From Serratia sarumanii (lineage in GTDB: Bacteria; Pseudomonadota; Gammaproteobacteria; Enterobacterales; Enterobacteriaceae), in contig NZ_CP124750.1 of NCBI RefSeq assembly GCF_029962605.1, positions 1,116,001 through 1,180,000 on the forward strand: DNA of 64,000 nt, given 5' to 3'. Under the pieces are notes generated by a model. That model searched no databases, was not told where the DNA came from, and saw only the letters and a list, made by a program, of their open reading frames with translations. Made by a program: the position numbers and the translations under genes. The first letter of the stretch is position 1; every line of letters starts with the position of its first letter. Shown here one piece after another: positions 35,648-43,665 of this stretch.

Positions 35648-35964
35648 ACGGCAGCGCATGGGCAGGGTGCGCGCTATTGCTGGCTTGGGCGCCGTGGAGC
35701 CAGGCTTCTTTAAACAGCGCACGTCCCGACGCAACACTGGAGGAAAGGGGGGAGATGACCTGCAACGCGCGGGTGGTTGAGCATGCCGATTGGGGGGACA
35801 TCGCCGCAGTGGTGCAGTCCGCCCGCCTTTGCCTGCGGCGGGGCGGTGGGCGGCAAGGGGCTGAGCGCGCGCCGATTTACATAGGCTTTGGTCTGGCTCA
35901 GCATGGCGGCGCCCGGTTGACGGGAACCCTCGCCGCGCGGGCGCTGGCGGAAAAAACGCCATAA
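35644..35964 (+). CDS. Hypothetical 106-aa exported protein
   Basis: Not recognised. N-terminus MNGSAWAGCALLLAWAPWSQA resembles a signal peptide. The mature part contains two Cys (MTCNARVV and ARLCLRRG) that could form a disulphide, then IYIGFGLAQHGG. Translationally coupled (ATGA) to the preceding small frame. The codon pattern is weak and a non-coding status is possible. Confidence 0.4.
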   Translation: MNGSAWAGCALLLAWAPWSQASLNSARPDATLEERGEMTCNARVVEHADWGDIAAVVQSARLCLRRGGGRQGAERAPIYIGFGLAQHGGARLTGTLAARALAEKTP

Positions 35965-36060
35965 AGCACGGCCGCCGCCGTAACGCCATGAAAAGGCATT
36001 GACTCGCTAACCTCTGACCGTATAATCCCAACCCGCAGCCGCAGGTTGCCGCATCTCAAT

Positions 36061-36137
36061 GCGCCCTTAGCTCAGTTGGATAGAGCAACGGCCTTCTAAG
36101 CCGTAGGTCATAGGTTCGAATCCTATAGGGCGTGCCA
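36061..36137 (+). tRNA. argU: tRNA-Arg (anticodon TCT)
   Basis: A 77-nt cloverleaf: acceptor GCGCCCT pairs with AGGGCGT, D-loop AGCTCAGTTGGATAGAGC, anticodon loop CTTCTAA, T-arm GGTTCGAATCC, encoded CCA. It reads AGA codons. Downstream of folD as in E. coli, where this tRNA is a prophage attachment site; no integrase follows here. Confidence 0.97.
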
Positions 36138-36269
36138 TTACTCCCTTGATTTTCTTCCCCCTACTTGTTCCCTTGAAAACTCGACTGCGCTACCCGTACT
36201 CCCGTTGGCTCGCCGCTGAACGTCATGCTATGTTCATGCGTTAACTTTCAGTGAGTAGTAGAGAGAAAA

Positions 36270-36617
36270 ATGCAAAGCTTATTCGTTTACGGCACCCTGG
36301 GGCCGGGCAGGCCCAACGCGCACATTATGGAAGCCATCGGCGGCAGCTGGGAAGAAGGCAGCGTCGGCGGCTCGCTGCTTAACGAAGGCTGGGGCGCCGA
36401 GATGGGCTACCCGGGCATCGTGCTGGATAACAGTGGCAATCGGGTGAACGGGTTTCTGTTCCGTTCAGCTAACCTCGTCAACCACTGGCCGACTCTCGAT
36501 GCGTTTGAAGGTGAGGGTTATGAACGAGTGGTGGTCAGCGTCACCACCGCCGGCGGCGAAACCGTCGATTCGTTTATCTACATGCTGAATAATGATACGA
36601 GCCGCTTCGCCGAGTGA
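36270..36617 (+). CDS. Gamma-glutamylcyclotransferase-fold protein
   Basis: 115-aa YtfP/GGCT-like protein. The glycine-rich substrate loop is VYGTLGPG at residues 6-13, and the catalytic acid is probably the Glu in LDAFEGEGYERV. The family cleaves gamma-glutamyl groups to 5-oxoproline, but the physiological substrate of small bacterial members is often unknown. The ATG at 36270 follows a GAGAGA. Confidence 0.85.
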   Translation: MQSLFVYGTLGPGRPNAHIMEAIGGSWEEGSVGGSLLNEGWGAEMGYPGIVLDNSGNRVNGFLFRSANLVNHWPTLDAFEGEGYERVVVSVTTAGGETVDSFIYMLNNDTSRFAE

Positions 36618-36703
36618 GTGCGAGGCGCTTGACCCACCGGCAATTGAACCTTCGTTTATTTTGCCGCGCTACAATAGGCGAAAATTTCTCCACGGAGCCT
36701 ATC

Positions 36704-36847
36704 GTGCGCAAATCCAGATTCCTGCTCGTGACCTTGCTGTGCCTGTGCGCCGCCGCCGTGCTATACGTTATGGCTTACCGGGCGTTGGGGCATTACCTCA
36801 GCGACGGCGAGCAAGCTTACCCGGATATCACTGTTGAAATCCGCTGA
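36704..36847 (+). CDS. Small membrane protein, 47 aa
   Basis: GTG start at 36704 preceded by GGAG at good spacing. It has a basic N-terminus (RKSR), one hydrophobic helix (FLLVTLLCLCAAAVLYVMAY) and a polar tail. Not recognised. A longer in-frame form from 36614 would overlap the preceding gene and lacks a Shine-Dalgarno. Orientation is probably N-in. Confidence 0.5.
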   Translation: MRKSRFLLVTLLCLCAAAVLYVMAYRALGHYLSDGEQAYPDITVEIR

Positions 36848-37292
36848 GGGCCGTGCGGCGCCGCGCTGATTGCGCCGATTTTTCGAACTTCGGCCGTTCG
36901 TCGCCGGGGGGGCAATACCGGCATCTTCAAGAGCGGCGGTTTGAGTCGCGCCTGTTCGTGGTGCGTCGAGAAAAATGTCATATTTCCCATTCGGCGTTAC
37001 ATCTGGCCGAGCAAACTTACGCGGGGATGACAGTTCTATACATTGGGATTGGTACTGTAGCTCTACCCGATGATGTTGTGTGTTATCCATTCCCTGTAGT
37101 GTATTACCCCATCCCTGTTAAGTTTATCCCGCCTTGCGCGGGATTTTTTTTATCTGCGCATGCCTGGCAGAGTAACGCGATTTTTTTGAATAACACCGTC
37201 AGTTTTATTTGGTATTCAGCCGCTGCGCGCTTGATTAGATTGAACGCGAAGGGGCGCCGTCGGCGTCTTTGTGCAATGAGTGGAGAATTTCT
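36848..37292. other. Intergenic region upstream of the flavodoxin gene
   Basis: 445 bp with no convincing gene. It contains the plus-strand terminator at 37126-37151, so some transcript ends here, either readthrough from the small membrane protein gene or an unrecognised RNA. The flavodoxin promoter must lie between 37152 and 37280; I see no strong match. Confidence 0.4.
37126..37151 (+). terminator. Rho-independent terminator
   Basis: ATCCCGC and GCGGGAT form a 7-bp stem with a 5-nt loop, followed by eight Ts. Confidence 0.85.
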
Positions 37293-37844
37293 ATGGCGAA
37301 GACAGTAGTGGTGTTTCATTCCGGCTACGGCCATACCGAGCGTTTGGCGAAAGTCGTGGCGGAAGGCGCCGGGGCGGAATTGATCGCCATCGATCAGAAC
37401 GGCGATATCAGCGACGAAGCCTGGCGGACGCTGGATGAGGCGGACGCCATCATCTTTGGTTCGCCGACCTATATGGGCGGCCCGTCGTGGCAGTTCAAGA
37501 AATTCGCCGACGCCAGCTCCAAGGCCTGGTTCGGCCGCAAGTGGCAGGACAAAGTGTTCGGCGGCTTTACCAACAGCGCCAGCCTGAACGGAGACAAGCA
37601 GGTAACGCTGATCGCGCTGCAGACGCTGGCTTCGCAACATGGCGGCCTGTGGGTCAGCCTGGGGCTGATGCCGGCCAACACCAAATCGGCGCAGCGCACC
37701 GACGTCAATAACCTGGGCGGTTCGGTGGGGCTGCTGGTGCAGACCCCGGCGGATGCCGGCGTGGATGAGATGCTGTCGGGCGATCTGGCGACCGCCAAGC
37801 TTTATGGCCAGCGCGTAGCGGGCTTTGCCGCCAAACTGGCGTAA
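37293..37844 (+). CDS. Flavodoxin-family (WrbA-like) protein
   Basis: 183-aa FMN-binding protein. Phosphate-binding loop is HSGYGHTERLA near the N-terminus, the second FMN loop is GSPTYMGGPS, and the third is FTNSASLNGDKQ. Family members are NAD(P)H:quinone reductases or flavodoxin-like electron carriers. The ATG at 37293 has TGGAG upstream. A long hairpin (GTGCAGAGA at 37853-37861 with TCTCTGCAC at 37899-37907) follows the stop. Confidence 0.88.
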   Translation: MAKTVVVFHSGYGHTERLAKVVAEGAGAELIAIDQNGDISDEAWRTLDEADAIIFGSPTYMGGPSWQFKKFADASSKAWFGRKWQDKVFGGFTNSASLNGDKQVTLIALQTLASQHGGLWVSLGLMPANTKSAQRTDVNNLGGSVGLLVQTPADAGVDEMLSGDLATAKLYGQRVAGFAAKLA

Positions 37845-37920
37845 GCCCTTCCGTGCAGAGAGGGCGGCGGTGCGGTTGAACGGACGCCGCGTTCATTTTC
37901 TCTGCACAATTGGCGTGTAA

Positions 37921-37998
37921 GCTGCGAAATGTTATTAGCCTGCTTGGGCTAACACTGCATTTCGTACAAATATTCCCGGTTCCTAGGCCGGGTTTTTT
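37921..37998 (+). ncRNA. Candidate small RNA 1
   Basis: Two-tier hairpin: TGCGAAATG (37923-37931) pairs with CATTTCGTA (37958-37966), enclosing TTAGCC and GGCTAA. A terminator follows: CCCGG and CCGGG with six Ts. A possible promoter is TTCATT and TGTAAG 18 bp apart, just upstream. No open frame. Not matched to a known family from memory. Confidence 0.45.
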
Positions 37999-38028
37999 GT
38001 TGCTAAGGTCTGCTTAAGCTTGCACCGC

Positions 38029-38034
38029 TATACT
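38029..38034 (+). promoter_or_regulatory. -10 element of candidate small RNA 2
   Basis: TATACT preceded by C (CTATACT) and no good -35, which is a pattern often seen at stationary-phase sigma-S promoters. Confidence 0.45.
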
Positions 38035-38040
38035 GCGCGG

Positions 38041-38123
38041 CAGCACGGGCATGCAAGGCATGGCCGTGTTGTAACTGTCGATTTGCTGTTGTTCAGGCAA
38101 GCCCGCGCTATGCGGGCTTTTTT
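38041..38123 (+). ncRNA. Candidate small RNA 2
   Basis: About 83 nt. The 5' stem CACGGGCATGC (38044-38054) pairs with GCATGGCCGTG (38058-38068) apart from one G-G mismatch. It is followed by an unpaired U-rich middle containing GATTTGCTGTTGTTC and a strong terminator (AAGCCCGC and GCGGGCTT with a T-run). The layout is that of Hfq-dependent trans-acting RNAs. No family recognised. Confidence 0.5.
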
Positions 38124-38462
38124 GGGGTTGTTATTGCACGGGCGGCCCAGTTGCAGGAAAATAATCGCGCAGTTATTCAAACAGCATTCAACGACCAATA
38201 ACCATAAACTTATTAATGTAATTAACGCCCTCGGCGGCCTATTACGCTATGCGCTATGCTGACAGCAGAGCGGGCATTATTTGCTGACGCTATGCGGGGG
38301 GAGTCCGCCGCAGGCGCATCAGGCTAAGAAAAGTCTGTTAATTAAATGTTAATGCTTTTTATTATTGATTTGTCTGGCTTTTTTGGTTGAAATTCGGATT
38401 GACTATCCCTCACTGGCCGGGCGAGAGAGTATGCACATTATTATTCTGGTTATTAGCAAAAT

Positions 38463-39923
38463 ATGGGCGAGGCGATGAACGCCAGAATAAACGCCAGGCA
38501 TGGCCTGCCGCTAACGGTTCAGCTGATCAATCTTTTCATGCTGGCCTTTTTACTTTCCCTGGTGGGTATTCTTAGCCGGCCGATTGGCTCGCTTTCCTTA
38601 TTTTGGCCGGTGAATGCGATTCTGCTCGGCCTGCTGCTGCGAAAACCCGTTTACGCCACGCCGCTCGGCTGGCTTACCACCTATCTGGGCATGGTCGCCG
38701 CCGATCTCAGCACCGGCGAAGGCTGGTCTCTGGCGCTGTGGCTGAACGCCTGCAACATGTCGCTGATCGCCGTCGGTTACGGCATCATGCTGATGCTGCC
38801 CCAATCTCAACGGCGCATGGGCAAACCCCATGCGATACTCTATATGTTCAGCGCCAGCCTGGCCGGCGCGGCGGTGGCGTCGACGCTGTCGGTGCTGCGC
38901 AACGACAGCCTGTACAACAACACGGTGGTGGTCGCCTGGCTGGCCTGGTTCAGCGAGCAGTTCTCGACGACCTTGCTGCTGTTGCCGGTGCTGATGGCGG
39001 CGCCGCGGTTGAAGCAGCTGCTGCGCATGCAGGTGCGTTGGCGCCTGAAGGGCTGTCTGCCGCTGCTGGCGCTGCTGCTGTCGCTGATATTCAGCGTCTA
39101 TATCGGCGGGCCGGGCGCTATCGCCTTCCCGATCCCGGCGCTGCTGTGGTGCGCGGTGCGCTACCCGCTGTTCCCCGTGACGTTGCTGACGCTGTTGACC
39201 GGCATGACCGAGATCAGCAGCATTTCCGCCAACCTGATGCTGTACGAAACGCCGAACAACCACAACGCCTTCCTCGATACCCTGATGTCCGCCCGCTTGG
39301 GCATCGCCATGCTGGTGATGGGGCCGCTGATCCTCGCCAGCTCCATCGCCGCCAACCGCAAGCTGATGCGGCGTCTGGAGCACAGCGCCAACCACGATTT
39401 TCTGACCGGGGTGCTGGCGCGCAGCGCGATGACGCGCAAAGCGGGCGAGCTGCTGGAGCATAAACACCGCTCCAAAGAGGCGGTGTCGCTACTGCTGATC
39501 GACATCGACCATTTTAAGCAGATCAACGATACGCACGGCCACAGCGCCGGCGATCAGGTTTTGGCGTCGTTCGCGCACATCGTGCGGCGCGAACTGCGGC
39601 ACGATCAGCTGTTCGGCCGCCTGGGCGGGGAAGAGTTCGCCATCATGCTGCCGCGCGCGCTGGCGGCGCAGGGTGTGGCGCTGGGGGAACATCTGCGCCG
39701 GCTGGTGGAGCAGACGGCGCTGCAGGTGGAAGGCAAGCAGACGTTGAAAATCACCATCAGCGTCGGCGTCGCCAGTCTGGCGATGAACGAGGTGAAATCG
39801 CTGGAGCAACTGATGAATATGGCGGATATCGCGCTGTATCGCGCCAAATCGCAGGGGCGTAATCGGGTGGAGTCGTTCAACGTGGTGAACGGCAACAGCG
39901 TCGAGCATATCCTGTTCCGCTAG
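38463..39923 (+). CDS. Membrane diguanylate cyclase with MASE1-type sensor
   Basis: 486 aa. The N-terminal ~290 residues hold about eight hydrophobic helices with the MASE1 hallmark FWPVNAILLGLLL. The C-terminal GGDEF domain has the signature GRLGGEEF, so it should make c-di-GMP from two GTP. The usual inhibitory I-site RxxD reads RHDQ, so product feedback may be lost. Start uncertain: ATG 38463 has no clear Shine-Dalgarno and the in-frame ATG 38475 has one too close. Confidence 0.9.
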   Translation: MGEAMNARINARHGLPLTVQLINLFMLAFLLSLVGILSRPIGSLSLFWPVNAILLGLLLRKPVYATPLGWLTTYLGMVAADLSTGEGWSLALWLNACNMSLIAVGYGIMLMLPQSQRRMGKPHAILYMFSASLAGAAVASTLSVLRNDSLYNNTVVVAWLAWFSEQFSTTLLLLPVLMAAPRLKQLLRMQVRWRLKGCLPLLALLLSLIFSVYIGGPGAIAFPIPALLWCAVRYPLFPVTLLTLLTGMTEISSISANLMLYETPNNHNAFLDTLMSARLGIAMLVMGPLILASSIAANRKLMRRLEHSANHDFLTGVLARSAMTRKAGELLEHKHRSKEAVSLLLIDIDHFKQINDTHGHSAGDQVLASFAHIVRRELRHDQLFGRLGGEEFAIMLPRALAAQGVALGEHLRRLVEQTALQVEGKQTLKITISVGVASLAMNEVKSLEQLMNMADIALYRAKSQGRNRVESFNVVNGNSVEHILFR

Positions 39924-39947
39924 GGCTCGACGCTGGGCAGCCGGCGC

Positions 39948-40427
39948 TTACAGGCTTTTCAGCGCCTTAATGGTCTCATCCATATCGATCTCGTGCTCGG
40001 AGAAGGTATGGGTGGTGTTCTGGAAGGTGGTAATGGTCAGCATGCGCAGCGTTTGCATGGTCTGCGCCTGATCTTCTGACTGCGGGCGAATGCGGTTCAT
40101 CAGCAGGCCGACCGACAGCACGGTGTTCTCTTTATCCACGTCGGCTTTGGCCGGCACTTCCTTGGTGAAGGTATTGAAAGACTTGATGCTGGCGATCTTG
40201 ATTCTTTCATTGGCGATGATGATGTATTTGCTGGGCGCCAACACTTTGACCGCATAAGCCGACGGGCCTTTGGTGTTGTTGGTCGGTTCGAAGGTCACCG
40301 CCGCGTTTTTCTTAATCAGCTCCGGGTTTTGCACTTTAATCACGTGAAAATAACGATTTTCTCCGTTCTCGTCGGTAATAAAGCCGAAGCCTTTGTCTTC
40401 AAAAAAAGTCGTTATCTTGCCGTTCAT
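39948..40427 (-). CDS. Cold-shock-domain protein with C-terminal extension
   Basis: 159 aa. Residues 1-65 form a cold-shock OB fold with RNP1 KGFGFI and a variant RNP2 YFHVIKV. Residues ~70-159 form a beta-rich domain (YIIIANERIKIASIKSF, then LRMLTITTFQNTTHTF) that I cannot assign. The ATG at 40425-40427 is preceded by GAGA; an in-frame GTG 12 bp upstream is less likely. Probably an RNA-binding protein. It is unlike the 70-residue CspA-type proteins. Confidence 0.85.
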   Translation of the reverse strand: MNGKITTFFEDKGFGFITDENGENRYFHVIKVQNPELIKKNAAVTFEPTNNTKGPSAYAVKVLAPSKYIIIANERIKIASIKSFNTFTKEVPAKADVDKENTVLSVGLLMNRIRPQSEDQAQTMQTLRMLTITTFQNTTHTFSEHEIDMDETIKALKSL

Positions 40428-40592
40428 CGCTATTCTCACAAAAGGGTTCTATACAGCGCTTATGATAGCGCGGAATGCCTTGCAACGACAGATTGCGCGG
40501 GCGGCATTTCGTCATGCGATAACGGCATTTAGCGGCTTTCCCCCCACATGCTATGTTCATGCTGACTTCATTCAATGCGTAAAGGAATAGCG

Positions 40593-41102
40593 ATGGGAAT
40601 CAAACGTCTCAATCACGCCGTGCTGTATGTCAGCGACGTGCGGCAGAGCGCCGACTTTTATCATCAGGTGTTGGGGTTCAAGCTCAAGCCGTCCGACAGC
40701 CCCGATCGGGCGGTGTTTACCCAGGCCGCCGATTCGGACAACGATCACGATTTGGCGCTGTTCAGCAAGAACCTGGGCCAGCAGCGCGCCGGGGTGTTTC
40801 GTGCCAACAACGAGCCGCCGGCGGAGCATGAGCCAGCGGCCGGGCTGTACCATCTGGCCTGGGAAGTGGACAGCCTGGAGGAGCTGGAGCGCATTCGCCA
40901 TCAGCTGGCCGAACGCGGCATTCTCGGGCTGGAAGAGGATCACGGCGTGCACAAAAGCATTTATGGCCACGATCCGGACGGGCTGCTGTTCGAGGTAACC
41001 TGGTTTATTCCGCCGGCGTTGCTGACCGAAGAGGACAAAAACCAGCAGGGTATCCGCCCGCTGGATTTCGCCGCCGAGAAGCGGCGCTTCGCCGGCCGGT
41101 AA
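40593..41102 (+). CDS. VOC-family (glyoxalase/dioxygenase-fold) protein
   Basis: 169 aa with the paired beta-alpha-beta-beta-beta units of the vicinal oxygen chelate superfamily. Likely metal ligands are His in RLNHAVLYVSD, His in LYHLAWEVD and Glu in LLFEVTWF. This could be a dioxygenase, glyoxalase or resistance protein; substrate unknown. The ATG at 40593 has AAAGGAA upstream. Confidence 0.85.
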   Translation: MGIKRLNHAVLYVSDVRQSADFYHQVLGFKLKPSDSPDRAVFTQAADSDNDHDLALFSKNLGQQRAGVFRANNEPPAEHEPAAGLYHLAWEVDSLEELERIRHQLAERGILGLEEDHGVHKSIYGHDPDGLLFEVTWFIPPALLTEEDKNQQGIRPLDFAAEKRRFAGR

Positions 41103-41114
41103 GCAGCTCGGGTA

Positions 41115-41134
41115 CGGGGCGCCGCGGCGCCCCG
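41115..41134. terminator. Hairpin between convergent genes
   Basis: CGGGGCGCC and GGCGCCCCG form a 20-bp near-perfect palindrome between the VOC and ATPase genes. There is no T-tract on either side, so its terminator strength is doubtful. Confidence 0.5.
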
Positions 41135-41138
41135 ACGA

Positions 41139-41966
41139 TCACAGCACTTTGTTGAGAAAGTTGACGGTGCGCGGATGCTGCGGCTGACTCAGCACTTGCC
41201 TGGCGTCGCCCTGCTCGACGATCTGCCCATCGACCATAAACACCACCCGATCCGCCGCTTCGCGCGCAAAGCCGATTTCATGCGTGACCACCACCAGCGT
41301 GACGCCCAGATCCGCCAACCCCTTTATCACATCCAGCACTTCGCCGACCAGCTCGGGATCGAGCGCGGAGGTCGGTTCATCGAACAGGATCACCTTCGGG
41401 TTCAGCGCCAGCGCGCGCGCGATGGCGATACGCTGCTGTTGGCCGCCGGAGAGGTGGCGCGGGTAGGCGTCCGCCTTGTGGCGCAACCCGACGGTATCCA
41501 GCAGCGCATAGGCTACCGCTTTCGCCCGTTCGCGGGTGTGAATTTTATGCACTACCGGCGCTTCGATGATGTTTTCCAGCACCGTCAGGTGCGGGAACAG
41601 GTTGAAATTCTGGAACACGTAGCCGACGTTGATGCGTTGCCGAAGGATGGCCTTTTCCTTCAGCTCATACAGCCGGTTGCCTTTGCGGCGGTAGCCGACG
41701 TAGTCGCCGTCGATGCGGATAAAGCCTTCGTCCACGCGCTCCAGGTGGTTGATCGCCCGCAGCAGCGTCGATTTGCCGGAGCCGGAAGGGCCGAGGATCA
41801 CGGTTACGGTGCCCGGCTGCAGCGTCAGGCTGACGTCGTCCAGCGCCTTGTGCTTGCCGAAGAACTTGCTGACGTTGCTGATTTCGATCAGGCCGCGTGC
41901 CGGCACCGGGGTGAGATTGCGCGCCGGCTGTTCGGGCAAGGCGTAATAATCAATGGCTTCAGACAT
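41139..41966 (-). CDS. Polar amino acid ABC transporter ATPase
   Basis: 275-aa ATPase of the GlnQ/TcyN group. Walker [10 protein letters not shown], signature [15 protein letters not shown], Walker [15 protein letters not shown]-loop [10 protein letters not shown] ~25-residue N-terminal extension precedes the usual start. It lies 9 bp after its permease. The neighbouring acetyltransferase and monooxygenase genes suggest uptake of an S-substituted cysteine. Confidence 0.92.
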   Translation of the reverse strand: MSEAIDYYALPEQPARNLTPVPARGLIEISNVSKFFGKHKALDDVSLTLQPGTVTVILGPSGSGKSTLLRAINHLERVDEGFIRIDGDYVGYRRKGNRLYELKEKAILRQRINVGYVFQNFNLFPHLTVLENIIEAPVVHKIHTRERAKAVAYALLDTVGLRHKADAYPRHLSGGQQQRIAIARALALNPKVILFDEPTSALDPELVGEVLDVIKGLADLGVTLVVVTHEIGFAREAADRVVFMVDGQIVEQGDARQVLSQPQHPRTVNFLNKVL

Positions 41967-41975
41967 GCGGGTCTC

Positions 41976-42863
41976 CTAACGTTTTAGCCAGCCGGCCAGT
42001 TGCTGCCAGGGCGTCGGCGGCAGTTCGCGCACCGCGCCCCGGGCGAAATAGCGCTCGATGTAGTATTGGATCACCGACAGCGCGGTGGTGATGAACAGAT
42101 ACCAGACGGTGGCGACCATCAGCAGCGGTATTACCTGCTGGGTGCGGTTATAGATAACCTGAATGGTGTAAAACAGCTCCGGCAGCGCCAGCACGTAAAC
42201 GATCGAGGTGCCTTTCGCCAGGCTGATGATCTCGTTGAAGCCGGTCGGAATAATGGAGCGCAGCGCCTGCGGCAGAATAATGCGGAAGGTGCGGCGATAG
42301 CCCGGCAACCCCAGCGCCGCCGCTGCTTCGTGCTGGCCGTAATCCACGCCCAGGATGCCGCCGCGGATGATCTCGGCGGTGTAGGCGGACTGCACCAGCG
42401 TCAGGCCCAGCACCGCCACGGCGAACTGGCCGAGAATGTCGATGGTCGGGTAGCTGGCGAACACCACGGAGGTGAAGGGAATGCCCAGCGAGATGGCGTC
42501 ATACAGATAGGAAAAGTTGTACAGGATGATCAGCACCAGAATCAGCGGCAGCGAGCGAAACAGCCAGATATAACCCCAGGCCAGCGACGCCAGCAGGTAA
42601 GAGCGCGACAGCCGCGCCAGCGCCAGCAGGGTGCCGAACAGGATGCTGAACAGCGTGCCGAGCAGCGTCAGCAGCAGGGTTTGCCCCAGCCCTGCCAGCA
42701 CCGCCGGCGCGAAGAACCACTCGGCGAACACGCCCCATTCCCAGCGCGCGTTGCCCGCCACCGATTGCACGATGGCGGCCAGAATAAACAGCGAAAACAG
42801 CGCGCCGATCAGCCGCAGCGGATAGCGGGCGGGCACCACTTTCAAGACTTCTTGTTTGGACAT
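41976..42863 (-). CDS. Polar amino acid ABC transporter permease
   Basis: 295-aa HisM/TcyL-type permease with an unusually long N-terminal part. It carries five or more helices and the EAA loop EAAAALGLPGYRRTFRIILPQ that contacts the ATPase. Only one permease gene is present, so a homodimer is expected. The binding protein normally encoded in such operons is broken here (43431-43639). Confidence 0.92.
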   Translation of the reverse strand: MSKQEVLKVVPARYPLRLIGALFSLFILAAIVQSVAGNARWEWGVFAEWFFAPAVLAGLGQTLLLTLLGTLFSILFGTLLALARLSRSYLLASLAWGYIWLFRSLPLILVLIILYNFSYLYDAISLGIPFTSVVFASYPTIDILGQFAVAVLGLTLVQSAYTAEIIRGGILGVDYGQHEAAAALGLPGYRRTFRIILPQALRSIIPTGFNEIISLAKGTSIVYVLALPELFYTIQVIYNRTQQVIPLLMVATVWYLFITTALSVIQYYIERYFARGAVRELPPTPWQQLAGWLKR

Positions 42864-42893
42864 GTCATGTCTCCTGATACAGATTAAGGGGCC

Positions 42894-43421
42894 TTAGGCG
42901 ATTTTCCTTTCCGACGCGCAACAACACGCGTCCTCTGCAATCAGGCTTTTGCGGAACGGCAGGCGGCCATCGTAGGGTGGGCGACTGTATATCTCGCTGT
43001 CGACGGTGGGATCGAACTGCGGCTGATACCCGTTGCTCAGATACAGGCCCACCGCTTCGGGCTGGCGAAAGCCGGTGGTTAGATAGAGCCGGCGATATCC
43101 CTGCGCCAGCGCCAGCGTTTCCAGCTGCTGCAGCACCCGCTGCGCCAGGCCCTGGCGGCGTAGGTCGCCCCGCGTCCAGATGCGCTTCAGCTCGGCGGTT
43201 AGCGCGTCATAGCGTTTGAAGGCGCCCATGGCGATCGGCGCACCGGCGCGCAGCAGCACGATGAAGGCTCCTTGCGGCGGCGCGTACAGATCCAGCGCTT
43301 CCGGTTCCTGGTCACCAAAATAGTCGCCGTAGCGCTGACGATATTCGCCGAACAGCCCTTCGATCACCGGGGCGATCAACGGGTCGGTCGGCAGCGTCTG
43401 AATGAAGGTGTCTTGCGTCAT
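42894..43421 (-). CDS. GNAT N-acetyltransferase, possible S-alkylcysteine acetylase
   Basis: 175 aa. The acetyl-CoA loop is RRQGLAQRVLQQLE (R/Q-x-x-G-x-A type), followed by the GYRRLYLTTG strand and VGLYLSNGYQP. The ATG at 43419-43421 has GGAGCG upstream. Embedded between a broken binding-protein gene and a permease, downstream of a flavin monooxygenase. In the 2-succinocysteine/S-alkylcysteine pathway an acetylase (SnaA type) acts before such a monooxygenase. Substrate not shown by sequence. Confidence 0.85.
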   Translation of the reverse strand: MTQDTFIQTLPTDPLIAPVIEGLFGEYRQRYGDYFGDQEPEALDLYAPPQGAFIVLLRAGAPIAMGAFKRYDALTAELKRIWTRGDLRRQGLAQRVLQQLETLALAQGYRRLYLTTGFRQPEAVGLYLSNGYQPQFDPTVDSEIYSRPPYDGRLPFRKSLIAEDACCCASERKIA

Positions 43422-43430
43422 CGCGCGCTC

Positions 43431-43639
43431 CTAATCGCCCTGGCCGGGCGGGTTGATTTCCGACTGCGCAAGGCGTTCGGCGCTCTCGCCCCAGCGGTTG
43501 ACCATGGCGTTCGCCTGCGGGGTCTTCGGCGCGTGAATAGGGGTTGATAGGCCTGCAAATCGATGCCGGTGCCCGCCTGCGCGGCGCCGGTCAGGCTCGG
43601 CAAGGCCGCCACGAGGGCGACGGTAACGGTTTTCTGCAT
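43431..43639 (-). pseudogene. Amino acid ABC substrate-binding protein, internally deleted and frameshifted
   Basis: The first frame encodes a signal peptide (MQKTVTVALVAALPSLTGAA then QAGTGIDLQAYQPL). A second frame, shifted by one base at about 43535-43545, encodes MVNRWGESAERLAQSEINPP ending in TAG at 43431. That end resembles the C-terminus of polar amino acid binding proteins. The whole ligand-binding middle (about 200 residues) is absent. It sits exactly where the binding-protein gene of this operon should be. Confidence 0.7.
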
Positions 43640-43665
43640 AGCGGGTATCCCTGAAAGCGATCTTA

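Noticed and set aside
35384..36031. 215-codon minus-strand frame between folD and tRNA-Arg
   Set aside because: Pro/Arg/Ser-rich, no motifs, and less plausible than the two coupled plus-strand frames.
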